Assembly: GCA_018857735.1 (NCBI GenBank)
Contig: JABMCL010003468.1
Coordinates: 366,001 to 430,000, forward strand
Length of the DNA: 64,000 nt
Source: Alviniconcha marisindica
Lineage: Eukaryota; Mollusca; Gastropoda; Provannidae
Direction of reading: 5' to 3'
This document shows, one piece after another, positions 1-39,606 of the stretch. The notes beneath the pieces were generated by a model. That model was not told where the DNA came from and made no database searches. It worked only from the letters and a program-made list of their open reading frames with translations. Numbering within the stretch: the stretch's first letter is position 1; each line of letters opens with the position of its first letter. The position numbers and the translations under genes were made by a program.

Positions 1-26254
<26,254 letters not shown>

Positions 26255-26345
26255 AATTATAGTGACATATCAACAAAACAACTCGTCACTCGCACACGAG
26301 TTGGCACTGTCGGCGGATCTGTGACGTCACGATATATACCGTAAA
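26255..26345 (-). promoter_or_regulatory. Probable GAK promoter: palindromic CRE plus TATA-like box
   Basis: Reading away from the start codon, a perfect palindromic CREB/ATF site TGACGTCA lies at 26322-26329. A TATA-like run (minus strand GGTATATATC) lies at 26331-26340, about 80 nt before the ATG. No acceptor AG with a pyrimidine tract is apparent between them and the ATG, so transcription may start within exon 1. Motif identity is directly visible; promoter function is inferred. Confidence 0.5.
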
Positions 26346-28332
26346 ATAGCAGCAACAAAATTGCAACATCCTTTTGCTTCAGTTACTGCACTTTATGCAA
26401 ACTACAGAGCATCAGTTTACAATGTGAGAGTGATTCACACGTGTGTTAATCCAAAGTCTGATATATTGCTCACGCAATGCATGGGTGTCGTTATTTAATT
26501 TCCAAGGGAAGTAACCTCACCTCCAGAAAACTATAAACAATCGTCTCCCTTCCGAAATGTTGGAATTTTTGTACATAAATTTATTTGACAGTTTTGATCT
26601 TATTGTTGTCCTAGGAAATGAGGTTGAAATCAACAGTGTGCGCCTTACAGCCTGTGCAACTCAGCACCCATCATGCAGGCTCTCTGCGGACTAAACCAGC
26701 CCCCCCCCCCATTACATTGTTCTATGTAGCGTGATGCGACAAAACTGTTGTGTGCCAGTGCAATAAACCTGTAACGCAATAAATGCAGGTGTGTGAAACT
26801 GCCATGTGATTATGCATGTATTTGTGTATTTCAGAAAAATCTGCTTTGTGATAAGCTGTGTAAACGATTATACAACCTTGATGTATGCCAGTCTTATTTG
26901 CCTAGTGATATGTGTATGTATTTGGGATAAAAATATTTAAAAACTGGAGGTGGGGGCACCCATGTAAATCATTATTACTGAAAATGCCCTATGTAAAGTA
27001 CACTAAAGTACAAAGGCCACAACCACATAAATTATAGCATCTGTGGAAAGATTCACACACACACACACACCCCCCCCCCCCCCCACACACATATAAACAC
27101 CCACAAAAATTTCACTCAGACATATATGCATGCTGTTTCATGGCTTTACTTCGCAATATGTACACTTTTCATGGAGTGAATACAAATACACAACTAAAAA
27201 GAGTCTTTCAAATGGGCTAAGTTTGCATTTCATGTGTGTTGTGGGAAGTGGGATGGGGAAACCAATTGTTCTAAACAAAACTTTCCTGCACCTCATTCGT
27301 GCTGATGTAGTCAAACTTGGTTGAACATTTAAGCACAGTACAGTACTATGAACACAACACTGGATAAAAACATTACAGCCATTCTCTCTCTGTCAAACAC
27401 ATTTACTCTAAACACCCATCTACACGCACACCAATCTTCCGATAATACCCCCCCCCCCCCCCAAAGCTTTTCTGGGTATAACAGTTTTTTACTCTGCAGA
27501 ACGAAAAAGGTCTGCAGTCCCTGTGTGAAGGGTATGTTGAAGGAATTTTGTCACCTGCTAATTTTTAATGCCACCCCTCAACTCCACACATTTCCCCCCA
27601 GTGTCACTGCAGTGCCTTGTCTTGCATGTTCAAGCATGCCTCTGCAGCTTGGCAACGGTGGTAAAATGTGCCAGGTGCCGATTCAGGTTTGACAACAGAT
27701 GGAAGTCTGCTGGACCCACATTTAAAGTATAAGCTGGGTGACTGGTAAGTTTAAATTTTGAGTTTAAAGAAAGGAACAATGAACAATTAAAATAAATAAA
27801 TGGGCAAACACGCAAACACAAAGAAAACAACAACACTGTATCAATAAAATATATAAACATTTATGAAACAAATCAAGACAATTATCTGACATTCTGCTCT
27901 GCAAAACATAAATCCGCTATTGCCTTTCCTGTTGAGCTTTGTGTCAATGGTTCTGTGGGACTTGGCTGTTAAAGATTCATCACAAGAATACACACGACTC
28001 AATACATCCTACATCAGAGTGACATTCCTTAATTGTGGCTGCCACTCTTTTCATCTTCTTTTTCTTAAACGTGCTGTTATTCATGCAATGTTGTGTTAAA
28101 ATTATATTTGCAAACACAGCACTGAAACACAGGAGATTAAACTCTGGCATGTATGCACACGCACAGTTTGAAGCAGAACACAAAGTAAGCATGGCTGCTG
28201 GTCTGTCAACCAGTTATGCACACAAAAAATGATGATGTACCACCAAACAAAGTTTGGTAGCAAAAGGATCATAAGTTCAAAAGATATAACAGAAACAGTC
28301 ACATTTTGATGGCATGAGCCCTAACTGTGACC
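26346..28332. other. GAK-NFYC intergenic region, GAK-proximal part
   Basis: No gene recognised. Poly-C runs at 26700-26710, 27070-27084 and 27448-27462. AT-rich elsewhere. Confidence 0.5.
28200..28300. repeat. Dispersed repeat, AAGTTTGGT family
   Basis: GATGATGTACCACCAAACAA then AGTTTGGTAGCAAAAGGATC. Related segments lie at 28585-28670 and 23265-23345, and a four-fold version at 59450-59690. Confidence 0.6.
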
Positions 28333-28564
28333 TTAACCCCTTCACTGCCACAGCTTGTAACATTTCCAGGCTGAAAGATGCACGGGCGTGCCTGTAAACA
28401 GTATATTTTCCAGTCCTATAACACAGCTACTTTCAATGTTATGCCTTTTGATGAAAATCCTTTCACATGCCAGTGCGAAAAAGAAATCACAAAGGCTTAA
28501 AGGTTTCAAATTTCGCACTGTTATTGGTCGTTTTCAAATGACATCACGGCAGTGAAGGGGTTAA
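28333..28564. mobile_element. TTAA-flanked MITE-like element, copy 1
   Basis: 232 bp with TTAA at each end followed by perfect 13-bp inverted repeats (CCCCTTCACTGCC / GGCAGTGAAGGGG). It has no ORF. TTAA flanks suggest piggyBac-type mobilisation. A second copy is at 46248-46478. Confidence 0.82.
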
Positions 28565-28814
28565 CCCTGAAGATAATGCTCTGGCTTATGATGATGTATC
28601 ACCAAACCAAGTTTAACTACAAAAGGTTCTGTGGTTCAGAAGATATTGTCTGGACAAACAAAATTTGAAATTTTGAATGTTCGCAGTGACCTTGAACACA
28701 GCAACCCAATATTTTCACAACACACTCCAGCTAATGAAGATAAGCTTTGGTATGTCCGGCATGGTTAGTTTGGCGTTAAATGTCAAGTTACTATTAACAG
28801 ATGTGATGACTTGC

Positions 28815-28857
<43 letters not shown>

Positions 28858-29567
28858 GCTTGCATGCATAAGAAGCCAGGGACACTTTTTCCACTCTTTC
28901 TACTCAGAGATCCTGTGTCTTACATACATACATACAGTGTGTACATGAAGATTCTTCGGCAGTGGAACATAACACTGCTTTGGAAAAGGTTTGTCAAAAA
29001 TCTACTAGTGTTAGAAATGAGTGTGACAGAGTCACAGCCAAGTTAGGTACCCCTGGAGAAAACCACATGTGTTTTTTCATGTGCAAATCCAGAATAATAA
29101 TATACACAAAACAGTCTATTCAGTTTTCCCACCCGACTAGAAGATAAAGTACAGCGCAGAAGTACTAACTCAGCATTAAAAAAACAGAAAAGAAAAAAAG
29201 CCTGGATGCTGGAGCGAGGGTGAGACACCCAATTAAGCCTAACAGTAGCGGTGTCCACGTAGCTTCCTGAAATCACACTGGATAATAACGTCACAGGTTT
29301 TTTGTTGTCAAAAGCAACTCATAGCGCAGCTTAGTTGTCACGCACACAGAGACTGTTACAAACTGATTTTTTTGCTGTGGGCCCACACTACTGTCTCCAT
29401 CTGAGCTGTGGCCGAGTTGTAGAAGTGGTTCCGCTGTGAGACACGTGCATGCTACCTGCTACCTTGAATCAGCCAGTCCAAACTGATATTTTTAGTTGGT
29501 GTTGGGCAAAGGGAAGACTGGTGTATGAGACTGCATCTCAAGCCTCACAGGTATGTTTTTTTCCAGT
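28565..29567. other. GAK-NFYC intergenic region, NFYC-proximal part
   Basis: Second copy of the AAGTTTGGT-type repeat at 28585-28670, (GT)n at 28816-28851, then unrecognised sequence up to the NFYC poly(A) candidate. Confidence 0.5.
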
Positions 29568-29573
29568 TTTATT
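29568..29573 (-). terminator. Candidate NFYC poly(A) signal
   Basis: Minus-strand AATAAA about 200 nt after the NFYC stop codon. It is the nearest canonical hexamer I noticed; cleavage position is unknown. Confidence 0.4.
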
Positions 29574-29769
29574 TTTCTGTGCCTCCACTGTGCGTAACTG
29601 CTGAGGGGCATTCAACCAGCACAGACCACTTCCTTCATGCAAACTCTGGAGGTCACTCCTCATGAGCCTCACGGGGCTGCCCCGTCTTCAGCAGACTGCA
29701 GTTCCACAACGCCCAGCTACCGTGAAGATGTTGGATGCAGTGCTGTACTGGGAACCAGTGCAGTGATGA

Positions 29770-32700
29770 CTATGCTTCCTGGACCTCTGCCTGCTCCACT
29801 TCCCCATCAGCTTGCTGGATGAAGATTTGCTGGGTTTGCTGGGGCAGCTGCTGGATCTGGTAGATGGGCTGAAACAGGCACAGACTGGGGAATACAAGGT
29901 TTAGTCTGGACCGCCTTTACTTGACTGTGGCAGCTCTGAGAAATCCACCCTGCACCCTACTGGACTCATAAGGCTTTTCACTGTCAGAACTAGGCCCACA
30001 CTGAAAAAGAAATCATTTTACTGTGAGAACTAGGCCCACACTAGAGAAAAAAGTCATTTCACTGTGAGAATTAGGCCCATACTGAAGAAGAACTCATTTT
30101 ACTGTGAGAACTAGGCCCACACTGGAGAGAAAAGTCATTTTACTGTGAGAACTAGGCTCACACTGGAGAGAAAAGTCATTTTACTGTGAGAACTAGGCCC
30201 ACACTGGAGAGAAAAGTCATTTTACTGTGAGAACTAGGCCTGCACTGGAGAGAAAAGTCATTTTACTGTGAGAACTAGGCCCACACTGGAGAGAAAAGTC
30301 ATTTTACTGTGAGAACTAGGCCCACACTAGAGAAAAAAGTCATTTCACTGTGAGAACTAGGCCCACTGGAGAGAAAAGTCATTTTACTGTGAGAACTAGG
30401 CTCACACTGGAGAAAAAAGTCATTTTACTGTGAGAACTAGGCCACACTGGAGAGAAAAGTCATTTTACTGTGAGAACTAGGCCCCACTGGAGAGAAAAGT
30501 CATTTTACTGTGAGAACTAGGCCCACACTGGAGAGAAAAGTCATTTTACTGTGAGAACTAGGCCCACACTGGAGAGAAAAGTCATTTTACTGTGAGAACT
30601 AGGCCTCACTGGAGAGAAAAGTCATTTTACTGTGAGAACTAGGCCACACTGGAGAGAAAAGTCATTTTACTGTGAGAACTAGGCCCACACTGGAGAGAAA
30701 AGTCATTTTACTGTGAGAACTAGGCTCACACTGAAGAAAATCATTTTACTGTGAGAACTAGGTCCACACTGGAGAGAAAGTCATTTTACTGTGAGAACTA
30801 GGCCACACTGGAGAGAAAAGTCATTTTACTGTGAGAACTAGGCTCACACTGGAGAGAAAAGTCATTTTACTGTGAGAACTAGGCCCACACTGGAAGAAAG
30901 TCATTTTACTGTGAGAACTAGGCCCACTGAAGAAATCATTTTACTGTGAGAACTAGGCTCACACTGGAGAGAAAAGTCATTTTACTGTGAGAACTAGGCC
31001 CGCACTGGAGAGAAAGTCATTTACTGTGAGCATTAGGCCTACTGGGAGAGAACTCATTTTACTGTGAGAACTAGGCCGCACTGGAGAGAAAAGTCATTTT
31101 ACTGTGAGAACTAGGCCGCACTGGAGAGAAAAGTCATTTTACTGTGAGAACTAGGTCACGACTGGAGAGAAAAGTCATTTTACTGTGAGAACTAGGCTCT
31201 AGCACTGGAGAGAAAAGTCATTTTACTGTGAGAACTAGGCCTGCACTGGAGAGAAAAGTCATTTTACTGTGAGAACTAGGCTCAACTGGAGGAAAAAGTC
31301 ATTTTACTGTGAGAACTAGGCTGCACTGGAGAAAAAAGTCATTTTACTGTGAGAAAACTAGAGCTTTACACTGGAGGGAAAAGTCATTTTACTGTGAGAA
31401 CTAGGCTACCTGGGAGAACTTTTACTGGAGAGGTGATGGGGAAGTCATTGTAACTGTGAGAATCTTTAGCCCACTGGAGGAGTGCAGATAATGTCTTTTA
31501 CTGTGATGATAAGGCTCATTGACTGATTGTTCTTATAGAAGAAGTGATCAGGGTCAGTAACTGATGCTTTCTCTGATCAGAAAAGTGATCATACTGTGTT
31601 ATACTGTGAATGTAGGTGTGTAAATTATGGAGTCACAGTATGCACACTGTGCTTTACCTAGGTGTGTGCATCAACTGTGAGTGTGTGAAGCAACTGTGCT
31701 TTACCTGGGAGGGAGTTGGGGGGCAGTAACTGTGCTTTACCTGGATGGGCGGACTGTGCTTTACCTGGGAGTGGGGTGCAGTACCTGTGCTTTACCTGGG
31801 AGTGGTGCAGTACTGCTTTACCTGGGAGGTGCAGTACTGGCTTTACCTGGAGGTGGGCAGGGGGGGGGGGGGAACTGTGCTTTACCTGGAGGGTGGGGCA
31901 GTAACTGTGCTTTACATGGGGGTGCAGTAACTGTGCTTTACCTGGGGGAGGGTGGGGGGGTGCAGTACTAGGTTACCTTGGGGGAAGGTGGGGGATGGGG
32001 GGGGGCGGGGCAGTAACTGTGCTTTACCTGGAGCAGGAGGAGGGGGGTGCAGCAACTGTGCTTTACCTGTGGGTAGGTGGGTACAGTAACTGAGCTTTAC
32101 CTGCAGGGGGAGGGGGGTGCAGTAACTGCTTTACCTGCGAGTGTGTGCAGTAACTGCTTTACCTGCAAGTGTGTGCAGGAACTGCTTTACCTGAGGGAGG
32201 AGGTGAGGGGGGTGCAGTAACTGTGCTTTACCTGGGAGTGTGTGCAGTAACTGCTTTACCTGGGAGTGTGTGCAGTAACTGCTTTACCTGGGAGTGTGTG
32301 CAGTAACTGCTTTACCTGAGGTTGGAGGGGGGTGCAGTAACTGTGCTTTACTTGGGACTGTGTGCAGTAACTGTGCTTTACCTGGGAGTATGTGCAGTTA
32401 CCATGCTTTATCTGGGAGTGCATGCAGTTACTGTGCTTTACGTGGGAGTGTGTGCAGTTACTGTGCTTTACCTGGGAGTACGTACAGTTACCGTGCTTTA
32501 TCTGGAAGTGTGTGCAGTTACTGTGCTTTGCCTGGGAGTACGTGCAGTTACCGTGCTTTACCTGGGAGTGTGTGCAGTTACCGTGCTTTACCTGGGAGTG
32601 CGTGCAGTTACTGTGCTTTACCTGGAAGTGCGTGCAGTTACTGCGCTTTATCTGGGAGTGTGTGCAGTTACCGTGCTTTACCTGGGAGTACGTGCAGTTA

Positions 32701-35700
32701 GTGCTTTACCTGGGAGTGCGTGCAGTTACTGCGCTTTATCTGGGAGTGCGTGCAGTTACTGCGCTTTACCTGGGAGGCTGCAGCCAACTGTGCCATCTGG
32801 TCGGCAGGCTGGGCTTGCACCGCTTGGCTGGACTGGATGACTATACTCTGAGCTGACGTCTTCCCCTGCAGCTGCATCTGGATTGACTGGAGCTGCTGGG
32901 GTGTGAGCTGGATCTGTGCAAACAGGAGAGTAGCCATGAGACACACTGTCCAGTGATAAAGGGTATTATACATCAACAATGTAAATGCGCACATAAAAAT
33001 GTTTTCGTTAACAGGAAACAGATCCCGGAAACAAATTCAATGAAATGGTCCAAAATCAGTTAATATTTACAGGTGTTTCATGGGAATCAACTAGGTGATT
33101 AAATTTGGTGAAATCAAGAAGAAAAACACACACACACACACACACATACAAATAAAAAAAATGGAGTGAGAGAGAGAGGTGGGAGGGGGTGGGGGGGTAG
33201 TAAGAGCCTTGGAGACTTGGACCTGCACTCACCGGTATGCTCTGCACCTCTCCAGAAGGAGTGATGACCTGCTGGTAGACCTGCGTGGTGGGCTGCACGA
33301 TGGTGGGCTGAGCTGCAGCTGCTGCCACCTGGGTGGGCAGCTGGGAGACAACAGCCGTCTGCTGCGTGGGCTGCTGCTGCTGCTGCTGCTGGTGCACGGA
33401 CACAGGAGTGACCACCTGCTGGACCTGCTGCATTTGTCCCAGCTGCTGGACCACAGTCTGCGGGGCCTGGAGCTGCACGATCTGGGGCTGGCCTCCTTGT
33501 GTCAGGTTCTGGGGACAGTACGCTCTACTTCAACCATCACTACACCACACCAGACTGAACCATCAGCACACCACACGGCATGTGGACCATCTGAAAACCA
33601 CACTATGCAGGAACCAGCGGGTCACCACCCTGCATGGGAACCATCAGGTCACCACCCTGCAAGGGAACCATCAGGTCACCACCCTGCATGGGAACCATAA
33701 AGTCACCACACTCCATAGGAACCATCAGGTCACCACACTCCATGGGAACCATCAGGTCACCACCCTACATGGGAACCATCAGGTCACCACCCTACATGGG
33801 AACCATCAGGTCACCACACTACATGGGAACCATCAGGTCACCACACTACACAGGAACCATCAGGTCACCACCCTACATGGGAACCATCATATCACCACCC
33901 TACATGGGAACCATCAGGTCACCACACTACACAGGAACCATCAGGTCACCACATTACATGGGAACCACCAGGTCACCACACTACATGGGAACCATCAGGA
34001 CACCACACTACATAGGAACCATCAGGACACCACCCTACATGGGAACCATAAGGTCACCACACTACATGGGAACCATCAGGTCACCACCACACAGGGGAAC
34101 CATCAGGGGTCACACCAGCTTTTAATTATCAGACTAGACCTGAACTATCATCTAAATTGAGGCATCAGATTTTTACTTCAACACCCATGATGTAGTTTTT
34201 CATCCATCAGAAAGTTCAAACAAAGCAGGATTCCCTAAAAGAAAAGCGATAATACTGTGTATGCTTAATACTGTGTCTGTACCATCTATACACCTTCTTT
34301 GGAGGTCTCTGCAATAAGCTCCCTCCTCTTAACACCCCCCCCCCCCCCCCCACCCCTTAAATCCCTACAAGAAAGACTTCAACAAGGAAACAAAGATTTT
34401 AAGGGGTACCTGAATCTGAATGGGCTGCTGGATTATCTGTCCACCTGCAAACACAAAGACACGGGTGAACTGTTATGGGCACTGAGAAACTTTCACTATT
34501 TCAAATAGCAAAAGTTTCCCAGTGCAAAGAGTATTTGCAACACAAACATTATTTCAGCCTTGTGGTCTAGCATTTCTCTGCAGGTGTTGGTGTGGCTAAA
34601 GGATGGAAGATCAAAACACACAAATGGTTAAGAAGGAATGCTTTTTACTGTGACACCATGAGACAAAACTGTCTCACCATATTCAAATAATTATAAGATG
34701 GTCCTTCCTCATGTGTTTTGTGTGTTTTGATCTTTTTTTATCTTAATAACAGCAGTCAGCTTTGTTTTATTTTTCTAAAGCTGGGTTACTTTTGTACAAA
34801 CAACACATGATGAAAATATGACATACATTTCAACAAACAGACCTGTAAATATAGCATTCTACAATAAAAGATTAATTTTTTTTAAACCCACCTAGCAAAC
34901 AATGACTATATATCAGTCTTCCCTTGCCCACTCAAACATGCATGACAATTAGTGAATTACCAATACTCTCCAAAAACTGTCTCCTTTCAAATTTCTCCAA
35001 GCATCTTCTTCTTTCTTACTCCATTTTAGCTCAAATTCAGCTGCGTCCCTGTCACATGTGTCAGTAAACCTATCAAAGTTAAAGCACTTCATCATCGCTG
35101 TCACCACCATCAAGAAGTATTGTCCAAATACCTAAGTCAATGTCCATGGTGAAAATACTCTCAAACAATCCCCCAAACAACCAATTAAATCACAATAACT
35201 GAGAAGTGAGAACTGTGGAATCCAATACACACACGTGCAGGCATCAAAGGGTGCACAAAATGGAAAACACCAGCTCCCTCCCAAACACACACCAAACCAA
35301 ACAGCTTGCATACTCACTTGGTAGCTGCACAGTGGCAGTCTGTTGCTGCACAGGTGCTGTTTGCGTCACAACCTGCTGCACCGACTGGGTGGGCTGGCTG
35401 ACCACCTGCTGCTGCACCTGCACTGGTTGCTGCACCTGCACCGTTGGCTGTTGCACCTGAACACCTGCCTGGGTAATGGCTTGCTGCACCTGCGTGGTGG
35501 TGGCTGCCTGTGGCTGCTGTTGCTGCTGCTGTTGCTGGGACTGTTGCTGGGCCAGCTGCAGGTAGTACTGGATCTGGTCGGGCAGCGACGATGATGCTCG
35601 CACGGTCTCTTCCTGCACAGGAACAACAGTAACAACAACATATTTTCATAGTGCTGTCAACTACAGTGAGCCCAATGCAATTTACAATGGTCATGTATGG

Positions 35701-37346
35701 GATAAAAATCATAACTACAAAATTGTAGCTGGGGGTGCACAAGGCATGGCATAAGACAGAATACATCATTAACCAACTCAAACACCCCCCACCCCCCCAA
35801 AAAAAAACCACTCAGTCAGTACTGTGTATAAATAATGCTAGGTATGTTTTTTTTCCCCTGATCGCATACACCACTGTGTGGTGTTTGTCTGCAACAAAAC
35901 CAGAACTCCAAATATGCGGCTGGATATTAATATTTGGGATTCAATGTTGTTTGCATGATTTTGATTCCAGTTTTAGCTGTTATGTAATTTCCAGATTACT
36001 TACATGTGAAACATGACTGGGAACTATTTTTCTTCAAATAAACCACCTGCATCGGCAGAAGGCCAAATATATGCGCCTCAGTTGACCATATGCTTTCTTG
36101 AGGGTGTACGGAATGATTTGGTTTATTAAGCTCACTTATAACCATGTGTGATGGGGGTGATCTAGTGGATATGTGGTAGAGAGTACTCTGTCAAGTAAAG
36201 ATAAAGTTATGCACCTGTACACTGCTTTAAAACAAATTAAAAATCAATTTTAAAAAATCCATTTTTCTTTCCATTTAAACAGGTTACATTGCTTAGTCCA
36301 TTTTGACAGCATACTGTTTTTTCTCAGAAACTTTAACTTAAAATTAAAAATTTAAACGTTAAGCAAAGTGGAAAGTTTTGTCAGACCTTTTGGATTTTGG
36401 TGACATATGTCACAGTTTTGGTACACAGATTTGGAGAATGATCCATATGCATACATAAATGCACCACTTGTGACTTCAGTTCCTTGTCCTATCTGAAATA
36501 CTTGATCCCAGCAAGGAGACTAAGCAAAGAAAGGGGCTGGGGGGAGGGGGGGGGGGGGAAGAGGGGGAGGTGGGGAGGGGCAGAGGAAGAAATGGGATCG
36601 AAGAGAGTTTACAGCCAGAACAGCATTTTTAAACTTGCATCTTCTCTACCCAAAATTGAAAGTCAGAGCCACTCTAGCACATCACCTCACTGTCAATGTG
36701 AACCTGCCACAACTTAGTGATCTACCAGTGATTTCTACAAGTGATCAAGTAGTGGCTTGAAAAAAAAAAAGGAATACAATACTTGTCTCTTTACAGGCTT
36801 CAGCTCATCTCTGGGCACGATGTCAATCAGGAAGTCAAACTGATCAAACTTGGAGATTGCCATCGCAATGTCGTTCCTCTGAAACAGAATGTCATTACAG
36901 TTCTAGAGATCAAGAAAAGTGACAACCAATAAGGTTTGTTGACCTTGTGTGGCAAAATACCCCGATTGTGGCTAGATACTGTACCTAGTGTAAGTCATTT
37001 TTATTGTCAGGATACTAGAACATATATCTCGCCAGCTTTGCTTGGACTTAGTAATAATACATCAACACACCCAGTTTGGTTGTGAAGACATCAGTGATAC
37101 AGAAAATACATGACTGACAAATGTTCAATGACTTTTGAAGTATCACGGTGACCTCGAGTGCTTACTACTGATGAATGAAACGAAGCCAGTGTTTAGTTTT
37201 ACCTGTAGTGTCCTTCGTTTGTTGTCCTCAGTATGAATCCAAGCTCTGAGTGACAGCTCACACACAAATATCTCTGCTGCCTTGGCAAACAGTACAGGAG
37301 CTTCAGCACTGATCATCTGAAACAGATGGACCATAAAGTTGGTGTA

Positions 37347-37432
<86 letters not shown>

Positions 37433-39210
37433 TGAGTGAGTGAGTGAGTGAGTGAGTGAGTGAGTGTGAGTGAGAGTGAGTATGTGAGTGAGTGTGTTTG
37501 TGTGTGCACATTTCTTTTGCTTAATCCAATCCATGGACTACCTAGCATGAATATTTGAAAGAGTTCATACATCCTTCTTGCAATTTCCACACACTGGTAC
37601 CTGCATTCCATCCTCAAGAATGCCCATGTACAGCCAGGTGAACTGAGGCTATCTTGTACTGCAAGTCGCAACGACACCTGCATGCATTCTACTACAGCAG
37701 AAAACCCCTGATGAAAGACCACTCATGAGAGACCACCCTCTTTTAGTTTCAGGTTTAACTACATTTTTAGAAAACCTTTCTCCTCCTATTTTCCACATGA
37801 ACAAACCTTGACAAAGGAACACACACCATTCCTTGAATAAGACCACTTTTCTAATAACCCTCCTATTCTCCATGTGAACAATTCACCCTGATGTAACTGT
37901 TCTGGTTGACTGAGCTAGGTCAGGAAAAAAACAAAAAGTGAAGGATCCTTCATGCAGAACAAGTGTCAAGATTGGGATGGGAGTACCCTTGCAATTATTA
38001 TATCTATGTGGTCACGTACATTTCTTGCACCTACATGCATGTCACACTTCTTTGTTGTGCTCTATGAAAGGTGATGCAAATGGGTTAGTGTCTGTGTGAC
38101 CTATAATTTGAAACCAGCCCCTTAATCATTAAGGCAGCAATGCCTAATTAACCATTGTGCAGATGCGCCTTCCAGCAGTTTATAATAGTTGCAGCAAATG
38201 TTAAATAATGACCAATAACTTATTAACTACTAATTCAACACACAGTAATGAGTAAGGTCACATCAATGGATATTCAAAAACACACTATAAAAAAAAGCTG
38301 GTCACTCATGTAGCATCTTATAAGTTATATATATATGCGAGTGCAGTCTGCTCGAGAGCCTAGAATAGTGCTATATAAAAGCAATCATCATCATTCATTA
38401 CAGAAACAAACTAGGTGAGAGACAAAGTGATGGAAGAAATGAGAAAAGGGGACGGGAAAGAGATACAGTCTGAGACAAAGGGAGAGAATACCTTCACATC
38501 TTCATCAAGTTTCATAATTTTCTTTATTCTGGCTAGTGGAAGTTCTTGACTTTTGAAGTCATTCTGCAAGAATAAAATGCAACTATGAGTATGACAAACA
38601 AACATGAGTATGATAAACAAATACACAGGACCATGCATTTTGTGTCTTAAAATCACCTCAACCTGGCAGTTAAGATACACACATTTCATTAATGAGGAAA
38701 CCTTAATTACTGAAAAAGTGCTATACAGTTAAGAAATAATCACATAAAAGAATCACTGTTTTCTAATCTTGACCCCTACACTTCTCCTACTGTCCAGTCC
38801 TATTACCCTAAACAGAAATCACCAATAATGTCAGTTTGTATTACTTTATTTTTATTATGTACAACAAATTATCCAAAAGAACAGTATGATTATACTTACA
38901 ATTAACATGTTTTTTCAACACTGAATATATATATATGCGGCAACTTCCATAACCATAACCAAGGACCATTACTAACTTTTTCACTAAATAAATTCAGCAA
39001 AAGTAACAGACTAACACAGTAAAAAAAAAAGACATCTACTGATCTAGCAACAACCCCCCTAGCTAACTGGTATTTTAATTTCCATAAAACAACAATGAAA
39101 CAAACATTTGTGAGGTTGCGAATTTGTTGAATGGCATTGGGCCAAAAGTCATTGAGCATCTGTGCTGCTTCTGCAGATGGGACACCAACGTAATTTGGGT
39201 CTGCTGACAT
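29770..39210 (-). CDS. NFYC: NFYC, nuclear transcription factor Y subunit C
   Basis: NF-YC pairs with NF-YB through a histone fold; together with NF-YA the trimer binds CCAAT boxes. Coding exons: 39210-39106, 38563-38492, 37316-37203, 36878-36783, 35612-35318, 34444-34410, 33508-33233, 32913-32770, 29868-29770. Phases fit and give 411 residues. Residues 1-35 end in [14 protein letters not shown], followed by the histone fold (about 40-125): [68 protein letters not shown]. The rest is a Gln-rich activation region with polyQ runs in exons 5 and 7. The tail [19 protein letters not shown] matches the YQIQQ end of vertebrate NF-YC. The start is supported by its match to the family N-terminus and by a 5'UTR acceptor at 39264-39266. 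The last intron (29869-32769) is almost wholly tandem repeat. A skipped small exon inside it cannot be excluded. Confidence 0.96.
29975..31440. repeat. 42-bp array in the last NFYC intron
   Basis: About 35 units of ACTAGGCCCACACTGGAGAG plus AAAAGTCATTTTACTGTGAGAA. Small 1-5 bp indels fall in the CCCACACTGG part, while GTCATTTTACTGTGAGAACT is nearly invariant. Confidence 0.95.
31590..32775 (-). repeat. 30-bp array carrying the NFYC exon 8 donor
   Basis: About 35 units of GTGTGCAGTTACTGTGCTTT plus ACCTGGGAGT. On the sense strand each keeps TCCCAG|GTAAAG, identical to the true exon 8 donor at 32768-32770. Older units (31.6-32.2 kb) carry extra G-rich inserts. Three-frame ORFs here are by-products. 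Confidence 0.93.
33600..34115. repeat. 27-bp array in NFYC intron 6
   Basis: About nineteen units of GGGAACCATCAGGTCACCAC plus CCTACAT. The founder resembles intron text 30-60 nt upstream of exon 7. No exon bases. Confidence 0.92.
34445..35317. other. NFYC intron 5
   Basis: No gene or tandem array; AT-rich unique sequence. Confidence 0.5.
35613..36782. other. NFYC intron 4
   Basis: C/A-rich run near 35785-35808 and a G-rich block 36535-36590 with clustered GGGG runs. Rest unrecognised. Confidence 0.5.
37351..37500. repeat. (GT)n and (GTGA)n microsatellite
   Basis: About 80 bp GT followed by about 65 bp of GTGA-type repeat, starting 35 bp from the NFYC exon 3 acceptor. Confidence 0.97.
37501..38491. 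other. NFYC intron 2, unique part
   Basis: Unrecognised except the dispersed tail at 38330-38395 (GAATAGTGCTATATAAAAGC plus ATCATCATC), matched at 17905-17990. Confidence 0.5.
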
Positions 39211-39263
39211 CTTGATCAGGTCAGCCCAGGACAGTCAATACAATGTCCTCTTGGAACTGGAAT
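39211..39263 (-). other. NFYC 5'UTR part of the first coding exon
   Basis: A CAG acceptor (plus-strand CTG at 39264-39266) precedes 53 untranslated nt before the NFYC start. An upstream non-coding exon is therefore expected, most likely near 41.1-41.2 kb close to MED8. A donor-like minus-strand CTAG|GTTTGT near 41118 is a candidate, but weak. Confidence 0.5.
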
Positions 39264-39606
39264 CTGAAATGCAAACAAAACCACAAAAAAAAAAGAAAAA
39301 AAAAGGGCAGTTAAAGTAGGTGATCACGAATAACAACATTCACCAGAATTTTTAGAAAGTTTTAGAAAACAAAGTATTTAGTGATATTAATTATTAATAA
39401 CACAACAACATCCTTTGTCAATCCCTCTCAAAATATATTTTACATTTTTTCTTTTCACATTGCTGATTCACAGCTATTTAAAATAAGCACTTTATGCAGC
39501 ATGCATTCTTTTTCTTCTTCTGCATAGTGTCCAACTTCAACATTATATAGACTGACACTTTGAGCTTGAGCATACATGATCTTTAACATTGTGTATGTGA
39601 TCTTTT

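Noticed and set aside
29975..31440. CRISPR-like array (regular repeats)
   Set aside because: Units are contiguous with no unique spacers; this is a eukaryotic minisatellite.
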